Source: Actinomycetes bacterium
GTDB taxonomy: Bacteria; Actinomycetota; Actinomycetes; Propionibacteriales; Propionibacteriaceae
Assembly: GCA_023437345.1 (NCBI GenBank)
Contig: JAEZGC010000015.1
Coordinates: 1 to 6,489, forward strand
Length of the DNA stretch: 6,489 nt
Reading direction: 5' to 3'
The position numbers were made by a program, and so were the translations under genes. This document shows, piece by piece, positions 1-5,726 of this stretch. The notes below the pieces were generated by a model. That model had not been told where the DNA came from. It searched no databases and saw only the letters and a program-made list of their open reading frames with translations. Position 1 is the first letter of the stretch; every line of letters starts with the position of its first letter.

Positions 1-1525
1 GCTCGAGGCACTGCGGGCCGAGGGTGGCCGCAACCGGCGTCGCCAGGGCGAGCGGCCCCAGGGCGACACCAATCAGTCCGCCGACCGGCAGGGCGGCGAT
101 CGTCAGAGCGGTGACCGCCAGGGCGGCGATCGTCAGGGCGGCGATCGTCAGGGTGGCGACCGCCAGGGCGGCGAGCGGCAGCCGGAGCGGCCCAGGGCCG
201 AGCGCTCCGAGGCCGCGGACTCAGGCGATTCGCAGCGGAACTCCCAGCGGATGGACCGCGACTCCGACGACGACTTCGGGTCCGGCCGGCGGGGTCGCCG
301 CCGGCGCAACCGCGACCGGCAGAACCGCCGCACCCGCGGCGGCGGCAACCTGCCTATCGAGCGGATGGAGGCCGAGCCGACGGTGTCCGAGGACGATGTC
401 GTGGTCGAGATCTCCGGCATCCTCGACGTGCTCGACAACTACGCCTTCGTCAGGACCTCCGGCTACCTGCCCGGGTCGAACGACGCCTACGTCTCGCTGT
501 CGATGGTGCGCCGCTACGGCCTGCGCAAGGGCGACATCATCACGGGCGCCATCAAGCAGCCCAAGGACGGTGAGCGGCGCGAGAAGTTCAATCCGCTGGT
601 GCGGATCGACACGGTCAACGCCGACGCCCCCGAGAAGGCCAAGGACCGCGCCGAGTTCGCCAAGCTGACCCCGCTGTACCCGCAGGAGCGGTTCAAGCTG
701 GAGACCACGCCGCTCAACATGACGGGCCGGATCATCGACCTCGTCTCCCCGGTGGGCAAGGGCCAGCGTGGCCTCATCGTCTCCCCACCCAAGGCCGGCA
801 AGACCCTGGTGATGCAGGCGATCGCGAACGCGATCACCACTAACCACCCCGAGGTCCACCTGATGATCGTGCTGGTCGACGAGCGTCCCGAGGAGGTCAC
901 CGACTTCCAGCGGACCACCTCTGGTGAGGTGATCGCGTCCACCTTCGACCGGCCGGCCGACGACCACACCACGATCGCCGAACTCGCCATCGAGCGGGCC
1001 AAACGGCTGGTCGAGATGGGGATGGACGTCGTGGTGCTGCTGGACGGCATCACCCGGCTCGGCCGCGCCTACAACCTGGCGGCCCCGGCCTCCGGCCGGA
1101 TCCTGTCCGGTGGTGTCGATTCCGCGGCGCTGTACCCGCCGAAGAAGTTCTTCGGCGCTGCGCGCAACATCGAGCACGGCGGTTCCCTGACCATTCTGGC
1201 GACGGCTCTGATCGAGACCGGATCCAAGATGGACGAGGTCATCTTCGAGGAGTTCAAGGGCACCGGCAACATGGAGTTGCGGCTGCGCCGAGACCTCGCC
1301 GACAAGCGGATCTTCCCCGCCATCGACACCGTCGCCTCGGGTACCCGCCGCGAGGAGATGCTGTTGGGTCGCGAGGAACTCGCCATCGTCTGGAAGCTGC
1401 GCCGGGTGCTGTCCGGCCAGGACCCCCACGCGGGCCTGGAGATGCTGCTCAACCGGATGCGCAAGACGCAGAGCAACCGCGAGTTCCTGATGCTGATCTC
1501 CAAGACCACCCCGAACCCGGAGTAG
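1..1525 (+). CDS. rho: Transcription termination factor Rho, 5'-truncated
   Basis: Hexameric RNA-dependent ATPase/helicase that releases RNA polymerase from untranslated transcripts in the cytoplasm. The frame is open from base 2, so the gene enters from upstream and the ATG at 251 is internal; 507 residues are visible. Numbering from base 2: residues 1-127 are a disordered Arg/Asp/Gly/Gln-rich insertion with pentapeptide repeats at 26-60 and an Arg-rich stretch at 95-113. The cold-shock-type RNA-binding fold follows from about 128 to 215. The ATPase core has Walker A PPKAGKT (262-268, Lys267), catalytic DERPEE from 293 (Glu294), Walker B MDVVVLLD (341-348), the Q/R-loop region with FFGAARN and EEFKGTGN, and SGTRREE with the arginine finger. 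With a gap-free offset of 83 from E. coli, two drug-pocket residues differ: Phe302 for Met219 and Gly349 for Ser266. The N-terminal Rho_N domain and promoter lie outside the window. Identity is certain from the core motifs. Confidence 0.98.
   Translation, partial: LEALRAEGGRNRRRQGERPQGDTNQSADRQGGDRQSGDRQGGDRQGGDRQGGDRQGGERQPERPRAERSEAADSGDSQRNSQRMDRDSDDDFGSGRRGRRRRNRDRQNRRTRGGGNLPIERMEAEPTVSEDDVVVEISGILDVLDNYAFVRTSGYLPGSNDAYVSLSMVRRYGLRKGDIITGAIKQPKDGERREKFNPLVRIDTVNADAPEKAKDRAEFAKLTPLYPQERFKLETTPLNMTGRIIDLVSPVGKGQRGLIVSPPKAGKTLVMQAIANAITTNHPEVHLMIVLVDERPEEVTDFQRTTSGEVIASTFDRPADDHTTIAELAIERAKRLVEMGMDVVVLLDGITRLGRAYNLAAPASGRILSGGVDSAALYPPKKFFGAARNIEHGGSLTILATALIETGSKMDEVIFEEFKGTGNMELRLRRDLADKRIFPAIDTVASGTRREEMLLGREELAIVWKLRRVLSGQDPHAGLEMLLNRMRKTQSNREFLMLISKTTPNPE
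77..181 (+). repeat. 15-bp tandem coding repeat in the rho insertion
   Basis: Seven in-frame 15-bp units encode the pentapeptide (G/S)(G/A)(D/E)RQ: SADRQ, GGDRQ, SGDRQ, GGDRQ three times, GGERQ. The units at 92-106, 122-136 and 137-151 are identical at DNA level. The others differ mainly by synonymous changes (GAT CGT against GAC CGC), so the peptide seems more conserved than the DNA. Arg-rich insertions of this kind in actinobacterial Rho are known to help RNA binding. Copy number is likely to vary between strains by slippage (inference). Confidence 0.9.
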
Positions 1526-1563
1526 TCACGTCCCGGGTCCCGTATCGCCGGACCGCCTGACGC

Positions 1564-1623
1564 GCCGAGGGCCACCCGTCACGGGTGGCCATCGCTGCTT
1601 GAGCTGGCCCTCGGCTCAGCCGA
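1564..1623. terminator. Overlapping inverted repeats, likely shared rho/minus-gene terminator
   Basis: The convergent gap holds three overlapping stems. Stem A is a perfect 9-bp hairpin, 1570-1578 with 1582-1590, loop TCA. Stem B is a perfect 11-bp inverted repeat, GCCGAGGGCCA (1564-1574) with its complement at 1605-1615. Stem C is 1611-1615 with 1619-1623, loop TCA, the loop being the minus-strand stop codon. A and B compete for bases 1570-1574. Neither strand has a T-tract, so this is a GC-rich actinobacterial-type terminator or an RNA-end stabiliser rather than a canonical intrinsic terminator. It lies 3' of rho and directly 3' of the convergent gene, so it could serve both. Confidence 0.6.
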
Positions 1624-1858
1624 AGGTCCAGGTCTGGGGTGGGAAGACCACCAGCACCGCCACCACCGCGACGACCAGCGCCGCCACCAGCGTGAGCAGC
1701 ACCGGGCAGTTGATCCTGGAGGGGTCCATCGCCCGAAGCTGGGCGTTGCTCGGCTCGGGCGGGATGAGGTCGCGCGGGGGAGGCTCGCGATAGGCGTCAT
1801 ACAGGTGGGGTTGGTACAGCGAGAAGCTGTCCTCGGCCTGCGTGGGATCGTCGGCCAT
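1616..1858 (-). CDS. Small single-pass membrane protein, unknown function
   Basis: Encodes 80 residues. I do not recognise the family. Residues 1-50 are hydrophilic, acidic at the start (MADD, then ED at 9-10) and proline-rich in the middle (PPPRDLIPPEP at 26-36). Residues 52-72 form one strong membrane segment rich in Val/Leu/Ala. The tail is only FPPQTWTFG. There is no signal peptide, so the layout resembles a tail-anchored protein with a cytoplasmic N-terminus (inference). Codons are strongly G/C-ending like those of the flanking genes, which supports real coding. The start at 1858 is chosen because GAAGG (complement of 1869-1873) lies 10 bases before it. An in-frame ATG at 1897 would add 13 residues. 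The gene converges with rho and diverges from rpmE, an unusual interruption of an otherwise co-directional block. Confidence 0.65.
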   Translation of the reverse strand: MADDPTQAEDSFSLYQPHLYDAYREPPPRDLIPPEPSNAQLRAMDPSRINCPVLLTLVAALVVAVVAVLVVFPPQTWTFG

Positions 1859-1930
1859 CGCGCTGCCGCCTTCGGCTCTGTGGGGTGCGGATCCCATTGT
1901 GGCGCTGCTGCGGGCGCGCGGAGGGCGGGT

Positions 1931-1959
1931 TTGGAATCCGGGCCGGCTTGCGGAACAAT
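1931..1959 (+). promoter_or_regulatory. Candidate sigma-70-type promoter of rpmE
   Basis: TTGGAA (1931-1936) and AACAAT (1954-1959) are separated by 17 bases, each matching its consensus at 4 of 6 positions. The first -10 base is A instead of T, so the match is modest. Transcription would start near 1966, just before the leader stem at 1969, which fits. No AT-rich Zur-type palindrome is visible. Confidence 0.35.
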
Positions 1960-1968
1960 GGACCCTCG

Positions 1969-2024
1969 GTGCCGGTTCACGCACAGGGCCCATCCAGCCC
2001 ACTCCAGCCAAGGCGACCCGGCAC
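1969..2024 (+). promoter_or_regulatory. Candidate structured leader of rpmE mRNA
   Basis: GTGCCGG (1969-1975) can pair perfectly with CCGGCAC (2018-2024), closing a 42-base loop and ending 7 bases before the rpmE Shine-Dalgarno sequence. Autoregulatory leaders upstream of rpmE have been described in several bacterial groups, including actinobacteria. I cannot match this one to a published consensus by eye, and a 7-bp pairing can arise by chance in GC-rich DNA. Confidence 0.25.
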
Positions 2025-2042
2025 GACCATGAGGAGACGACC

Positions 2043-2258
2043 ATGAAGCAGGGGATCCACCCCGACTACAAGGAGACCCAGGTCACCTGCACCTGCGGCA
2101 ACACCTTCACCACCCGCAGCACGGCCAAGCAGGGCGTCATCCACGCCGAAGTGTGCGCCGCCTGCCACCCGTTCTACACCGGCAAGCAGAAGATCCTCGA
2201 CACCGGTGGCCGCGTCGCCCGCTTCCAGCAGCGGTACGCCAAGAAGACCGGCAAGTAG
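2043..2258 (+). CDS. rpmE: 50S ribosomal protein L31, zinc-binding (C+) form
   Basis: Component of the large ribosomal subunit near the central protuberance, contributing to the bridge with the small subunit. It has 71 residues, the normal length for the family. The start MKQGIHPDY and the segments CHPFYTGKQ and DTGGRVARFQQRY are diagnostic. All four zinc ligands are present (Cys16, Cys18, Cys38, Cys41), so this is the zinc-containing C+ type rather than the Cys-less paralogue made under zinc starvation. A strong AGGAG (2032-2036) lies 6 bases before the ATG at 2043. The frame stays open upstream to 1842, but that part lacks family similarity. The gene has its own candidate promoter and a strong terminator, so it is probably transcribed mainly as a single-gene unit. 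Confidence 0.98.
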   Translation: MKQGIHPDYKETQVTCTCGNTFTTRSTAKQGVIHAEVCAACHPFYTGKQKILDTGGRVARFQQRYAKKTGK

Positions 2259-2268
2259 CTTTCCGAAG

Positions 2269-2306
2269 CGCCGGGGAACCAGCACTGCTGGTGCCCCGGC
2301 GTTTTT
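2269..2306 (+). terminator. Intrinsic terminator after rpmE
   Basis: A long hairpin starts 10 bases after the rpmE stop. CGCCGGGG (2269-2276) pairs with CCCCGGCG (2294-2301), there is one A/G mismatch, then ACCAGC (2278-2283) pairs with GCTGGT (2287-2292) around an ACT loop. TTTTT (2302-2306) follows directly. This is the clearest canonical Rho-independent terminator in the window. It separates rpmE from prfA, although partial read-through is possible. Confidence 0.92.
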
Positions 2307-2330
2307 CGTGTCCCGACCGGAGGAGGAGTG

Positions 2331-3401
2331 ATGTTCGAAGGCACTGACGGCCTGCTCGCCGAGTACGCCGAGCTGGAGCGCCGGCTGTCCGACCCGGCCA
2401 CCCACTCCGACCTGGCGCTGGCCCGCCGCACCGGCCGCCGCTACGCCGAGCTGGGCCAGATCGTGAAGGCGCTGACTACCTACCGCCGGCTCACCGACGA
2501 TGTTGCTGCGGCCCGGGAACTCGCCGAGTTCGACCCCGCCTTCGCCGAGGAGGCGGAGGCGCTGGCCGCCGAACTGGCGGACGCCACCGCCCAGCTGACC
2601 CGCCTGCTGGCCCCGCGCGACCCCAACGACTCCGCCGACTGCCTGATCGAGATCAAGTCCGGCGAAGGCGGTGAGGAATCCGCGCTGTTCGCCGCCGACC
2701 TCTTCCGGATGTACACCCGCTACGCCGAGACCCGCGGCTGGAAGGTCGAGGTGCTGGACGCCCAGGAGACCGACCTCGGCGGCTACCGCAGCGTGACGCT
2801 CGCCCTCAAGGCCACCTCCCAGGCCGACCCTGACAACATGCCGTACGGGGTGATGAAGTTCGAGGGCGGGGTGCACCGCGTCCAGCGGGTGCCGGTCACC
2901 GAGTCGCAGGGACGGATCCACACCTCGGCCGCCGGGGTCCTTGTGATGCCCGAGGTGGAGGCGACCGAGATCGACATCAACCCCGACGACCTGCGGATCG
3001 ACGTCTACCGCTCCAGCGGCAAGGGGGGCCAGGGCGTCAACACCACCGACTCGGCGGTCCGCATCACTCACCTGCCGACCGGCATCGTGGTGACCTGCCA
3101 GGACGAGCGCTCCCAGTTGCAGAACAAGGAGCAGGCGCTGCGCATCCTGCGGGCCCGGCTCGTGGCCCAGGCAGCCGAGGAGGCCGCCCAGGAGGCCTCC
3201 CAGGCCCGCCAGTCCCAGGTCAGGACCGTCGACCGCTCCGAGCGGATCCGGACCTACAACTTCCCCGAGAACCGGATCGCCGACCACCGCATCGGGTTCA
3301 AGGCCTACAACCTCGACCAGGTGCTGGCCGGCAGCCTGGACGCGGTAATCGAGGCGCTGCAGGCCGCCGACCTCGCCGAGCGCCTCGGCGCGCACGGCTG
3401 A
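2331..3401 (+). CDS. prfA: Peptide chain release factor 1 (RF1)
   Basis: Recognises UAA and UAG in the ribosomal A site and triggers hydrolysis of peptidyl-tRNA. It has 356 residues, full length for the family. Residues 1-95 are the helical N-terminal domain, and GEGGEES lies at 111-117. The codon-recognition tripeptide is PVT (188-190) inside RVPVTESQGRIHTSA, which marks RF1 as opposed to RF2 (SPF). The catalytic GGQ is at 232-234 in SSGKGGQGVNTTDSAVR. The ATG at 2331 is preferred: GGAGG (2319-2323) lies 7 bases upstream, while an in-frame GTG at 2328 overlaps the Shine-Dalgarno region. The gene follows the rpmE terminator and is only 20 bases from tsaC. The methyltransferase gene prmC, which modifies the GGQ glutamine and often follows prfA, is not here. 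Confidence 0.98.
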   Translation: MFEGTDGLLAEYAELERRLSDPATHSDLALARRTGRRYAELGQIVKALTTYRRLTDDVAAARELAEFDPAFAEEAEALAAELADATAQLTRLLAPRDPNDSADCLIEIKSGEGGEESALFAADLFRMYTRYAETRGWKVEVLDAQETDLGGYRSVTLALKATSQADPDNMPYGVMKFEGGVHRVQRVPVTESQGRIHTSAAGVLVMPEVEATEIDINPDDLRIDVYRSSGKGGQGVNTTDSAVRITHLPTGIVVTCQDERSQLQNKEQALRILRARLVAQAAEEAAQEASQARQSQVRTVDRSERIRTYNFPENRIADHRIGFKAYNLDQVLAGSLDAVIEALQAADLAERLGAHG

Positions 3402-3421
3402 TTGTGCGGCAGGATGGTCAT

Positions 3422-4096
3422 ATGAGCACGGTGATCGACGTCGCGTCCGACCCGCAGGCCGGGATCGACGAGGCGCTGGCCGCCATCGCGGCAGGGGAGT
3501 GCATAGTCCTGCCCACCGACACCGTGTACGGCATCGGCGCCGACGCCCTCTCGGCAGCGGCTGTCCAGGGCCTGCTGGACGCCAAGCAGCGCGGCCGCGA
3601 CCTGCCCCCGCCGGTGCTGATCGCCGAGCCCGCCATGCTGCGCTCGCTGGCCGCCACCGTCTCGCCCGAGGCGCTGGCGCTGGCCGAGGCGTTCTGGCCC
3701 GGCGCCCTCACCCTTGTGGTGCCCTCCCAGCCCAGCCTTCGGATGGACCTCGGCGACCGGGGCGACACCATCGCGGTACGGATCCCCGACCACGACTTCA
3801 CCCGCGAGCTGCTGCGGGCGACCGGCCCGCTCGCGGTCAGCAGCGCGAACACCCACGGCAACCCGGCCGCCACCAGCGTCGCCGAGGCCCGTGACCAGCT
3901 GGGTGAGGCGGTGGCTGTCTATCTCGACGCCGGTCCCGGCAGCAGCCCGGTGCCTTCCACCATCGTCGACCTGTCCGGGGACGCCCCCCGGATCCTGCGC
4001 GAGGGCAGGCTGACCCGGGCCGAACTGGCCGCCGTGGTCCCCGCCCTCGCCGAGTCCGCCGACCCGTCAGCCGCGCCGGCAGGCCGGGCCGGTTAG
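3422..4096 (+). CDS. tsaC: L-threonylcarbamoyladenylate synthase (TsaC/YrdC/Sua5 family)
   Basis: Makes threonylcarbamoyl-AMP from threonine, bicarbonate and ATP, the first step of t6A37 formation on ANN-decoding tRNAs in the cytoplasm. It has 224 residues with only the YrdC-like domain. The C-terminal Sua5 domain found in proteins of about 340 residues is absent, so it is the TsaC type. Visible motifs are PTDTVYGIGADA (31-42), KQRGRD (55-60, the basic active-site loop), FWPGALTLV (91-99), VRIPDH (119-124), SSANTHG (140-146, with His in place of the frequent Ser of SANxSG) and STIVDL (179-184). The last 20 residues are Ala/Pro-rich and likely disordered. The ATG at 3422 is chosen because AGGA (3411-3414) lies 7 bases before it; an in-frame GTG at 3404 would add six residues without a good ribosome site. 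The wecA start is 6 bases downstream, suggesting coupled translation. Confidence 0.93.
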   Translation: MSTVIDVASDPQAGIDEALAAIAAGECIVLPTDTVYGIGADALSAAAVQGLLDAKQRGRDLPPPVLIAEPAMLRSLAATVSPEALALAEAFWPGALTLVVPSQPSLRMDLGDRGDTIAVRIPDHDFTRELLRATGPLAVSSANTHGNPAATSVAEARDQLGEAVAVYLDAGPGSSPVPSTIVDLSGDAPRILREGRLTRAELAAVVPALAESADPSAAPAGRAG

Positions 4097-4102
4097 CCGG
4101 CG

Positions 4103-5239
4103 ATGCGCGAGTACCTGCTCGTCCTGCTCGTCGCGGCCGGGATCACGTACCTGCTCAGCGGCCTGTGCCGGCGCCTCGCCTTCCGGTACAACGCGGTGGC
4201 GATGGTGCGTGAGCGGGACGTCCACACCAAGCCGGTGCCGTACTTCGGCGGGGTGGCGATGTGGCTGGGGCTCGCTGCCGCCCTCCTGGTCGCCTCGCAG
4301 TTGCCCTGGCTTGGCAGCTTCGAGGTGGTCAGGCACGACGCCAGGGCGGTGCTGCTCGCCGGCGGGCTGATCTGCCTGGTCGGTGCCGTCGACGACGTGG
4401 TCGAGCTGGGAGCGGTCGCCAAGATCGCAGGACAGCTGCTCGCCGCCGGGGTCGCGGTGCTGAACGGGGTGAAGGTCTACTGGATCCCGCTGCCGGACGC
4501 CATAGTGTCGCTCGACGACGGCGCCAGCATCGCGGTGACCGTGGTGCTGATCTTCCTGGTGGTCAACGCCATCAACCTGATCGACGGCCTGGACGGCCTG
4601 GCCGCCGGGGTTGTGGCGATCGGCGCGGGCGCCTTCTTCCTGTACGCATATCTACTCTCTTTCGAGCACGAGCTCGTCCGCGCGACCACCTCCAGCCTCG
4701 TGACTGTGGCGACGGTCGGCATCTGCCTCGGCTTCCTGCCGTACAACGTGCACCGCGCCCGGATGTTCATGGGTGACTCCGGGTCGATGCTGCTGGGCTT
4801 CCTGCTGGCGACCGCGATGATCAGCCTGTCCGGCCAGATCGACCCGGCGACCCTGGACACCCTGGGCTTCGGGGCGTTGGCCGCCTACCTCCCGCTGCTG
4901 CTGCCGCTAGGCGTGATGGCGCTGCCGATGCTCGACCTCGTGATGGCCTACGTCCGTCGGACGCTGCGCGGCCAGATGTGGTACCACGCCGACAAGCAGC
5001 ACCTCCACCACCGGATGCTCAACCTCGGCCACTCCCACGGCCGGGCGGTGGCCCTGTTGTGGCTGTGGTCGGCGCTGGCAGCCTTCGGGGTCGTCGTGCT
5101 GGGGCTCTACCCCCAGCCGCTGACCCTTGTCGGCTGCATATTGGCCCTGCTCGCCACTGCCTTGCTGACCTGGGCGGGTCCGCTGGCCGCCCGCCGTTCA
5201 GGACGGTCGGCGCCCCGGACGCCGGCGCGGAACGGCTGA
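4103..5239 (+). CDS. wecA: Polyprenyl-phosphate GlcNAc-1-phosphate transferase (WecA/TagO/Rfe family)
   Basis: Multi-pass membrane enzyme that transfers a sugar-1-phosphate, probably GlcNAc-1-P from UDP-GlcNAc, to polyprenyl phosphate on the cytoplasmic face. This begins a wall polymer (arabinogalactan linker, teichoic acid or another glycan). It has 378 residues and about ten hydrophobic segments. Family motifs are ERDVHTKPVPYFGG (37-50), the Mg-binding pair Asp97-Asp98, NAINLIDGLDG (155-165), FMGDSGS (222-228) and the sugar-binding DKQHLHHR (297-304). The HLHH signature favours the WecA/TagO group over MraY. The short basic, Pro-rich C-tail is probably cytoplasmic. No clear Shine-Dalgarno precedes the ATG at 4103; the 6-base distance to the tsaC stop suggests translational coupling. 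The position between tsaC and the atp genes matches rfe in mycobacteria. The exact sugar and acceptor cannot be read from sequence. Confidence 0.93.
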   Translation: MREYLLVLLVAAGITYLLSGLCRRLAFRYNAVAMVRERDVHTKPVPYFGGVAMWLGLAAALLVASQLPWLGSFEVVRHDARAVLLAGGLICLVGAVDDVVELGAVAKIAGQLLAAGVAVLNGVKVYWIPLPDAIVSLDDGASIAVTVVLIFLVVNAINLIDGLDGLAAGVVAIGAGAFFLYAYLLSFEHELVRATTSSLVTVATVGICLGFLPYNVHRARMFMGDSGSMLLGFLLATAMISLSGQIDPATLDTLGFGALAAYLPLLLPLGVMALPMLDLVMAYVRRTLRGQMWYHADKQHLHHRMLNLGHSHGRAVALLWLWSALAAFGVVVLGLYPQPLTLVGCILALLATALLTWAGPLAARRSGRSAPRTPARNG

Positions 5240-5243
5240 ACCG

Positions 5244-5690
5244 GTGAACCCGAACCGGGCCCGCGCGCTGCGGCTGCTGGCCGGCGGGCTGCTCGGCGGT
5301 GGCCTGTCAGGGGCGATAGCGATAGCGGCACTGTGGCTGGGGCGGGGCCCGTCCGCGGGCCTGGCAGGGTTGGTGACCGCAGTAGTGGTGGTCGGCTTCT
5401 TCGCCGTGGGGCAGGGGCTGCAGGCAGTAGTGGCCGACGCGTCACCGCGGATCGGGCTGGTCGTCGCGCTGGCGTCCTACCTGTTCCGGGTGGTCCTGCT
5501 GGGCATAGTGGTGCTCGGCGTGTGGGGCGCGCCCGACCGGGTGCCGGGGGCCGACGCGACGGCGATAGTGGTCGCCACGATCCTGGTCACCATCGGCTGG
5601 GTGAGCGGCGAAGTGGCTGCATACCACAAGTTGCGGATCCCGGTTTTCGATTCGACCGAACAAGCCCCGCCGGCGGCTCCTCCGAGATGA
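5244..5690 (+). CDS. atpI: AtpI-like ATP synthase accessory membrane protein
   Basis: Encodes 148 residues with four predicted membrane helices (about 11-31, 38-60, 70-94, 104-124), a basic N-terminus (NPNRARALR) and a Pro/Ala-rich tail. This architecture and the place just before the ATP synthase genes match the AtpI/UncI group, which helps assemble the c-ring and, with AtpZ, has been linked to Mg/Ca transport in alkaliphilic Bacillus. The call rests mainly on topology and position because AtpI sequences diverge strongly. The GTG start at 5244 lies 4 bases after the wecA stop; there is no strong ribosome site, so coupling is likely. Half of its eight Ile codons are ATA (residues 25, 27, 88, 108), rare in such GC-rich genomes and absent from rho, rpmE and prfA as far as I read them. 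Confidence 0.78.
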   Translation: MNPNRARALRLLAGGLLGGGLSGAIAIAALWLGRGPSAGLAGLVTAVVVVGFFAVGQGLQAVVADASPRIGLVVALASYLFRVVLLGIVVLGVWGAPDRVPGADATAIVVATILVTIGWVSGEVAAYHKLRIPVFDSTEQAPPAAPPR

Positions 5691-5707
5691 ACTCCCCGAG
5701 GAATTCT

Positions 5708-5716
5708 TGCTAGAGT
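5708..5716 (+). promoter_or_regulatory. Candidate extended -10 promoter before atpZ
   Basis: TGC followed by TAGAGT (5711-5716) forms an extended -10 element fitting TGnTAnnnT, inside the most AT-rich patch of this area. No convincing -35 is present; TGAACT/ATGAAC near 5687-5693 is weak. The expected start point (about 5723-5724) is only 3-4 bases before the atpZ ATG at 5727, which has no Shine-Dalgarno, so a near-leaderless transcript is possible. Such transcripts are common in actinobacteria. It would let the atp genes be expressed independently of prfA-wecA. Confidence 0.4.
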
Positions 5717-5726
5717 CCGACACGCA

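Noticed and set aside
77..181. CRISPR-like array
   Set aside because: The 15-bp units are contiguous without spacers, stay in frame and encode a peptide repeat in rho.
221..1429. Long minus-strand open frame of 402 codons opposite rho
   Set aside because: It mirrors the GC-rich codon pattern of rho, has no family motifs, and rho in the opposite strand is certain.
1842..2042. In-frame upstream extension of rpmE
   Set aside because: L31 similarity begins exactly at the ATG at 2043, which has a strong ribosome site; the extension overlaps the promoter region and the minus-strand gene start.
1859..2042. Zur-dependent control of rpmE
   Set aside because: The L31 is the zinc-containing C+ form and no AT-rich palindromic Zur-type site is visible.
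2029..2046. Five-codon frame (MRRRP) whose stop overlaps the rpmE ATG
   Set aside because: Its ATG lies inside the Shine-Dalgarno area and has no ribosome site of its own; probably chance.
1977..3395. Minus-strand open frame of 472 codons opposite rpmE and prfA
   Set aside because: Low-complexity Gly/Leu/Val-rich shadow of two certain genes.
3404..3421. GTG start six codons upstream of tsaC
   Set aside because: AGGA at 3411-3414 is correctly placed for ATG 3422, and the extra residues are not part of the family.
5670..5700. GC palindrome CCGCCGGCGG near the atpI end as a terminator
   Set aside because: It leaves no loop, lies within the coding sequence and has no T-tract after it.
5687..5713. 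Eight-codon frame MNSPRNSC overlapping the atpI stop as ATGA
   Set aside because: The ATGA overlap could allow re-initiation, but the peptide has no recognisable character and its stop lies inside the candidate -10 element; no support beyond the overlap.
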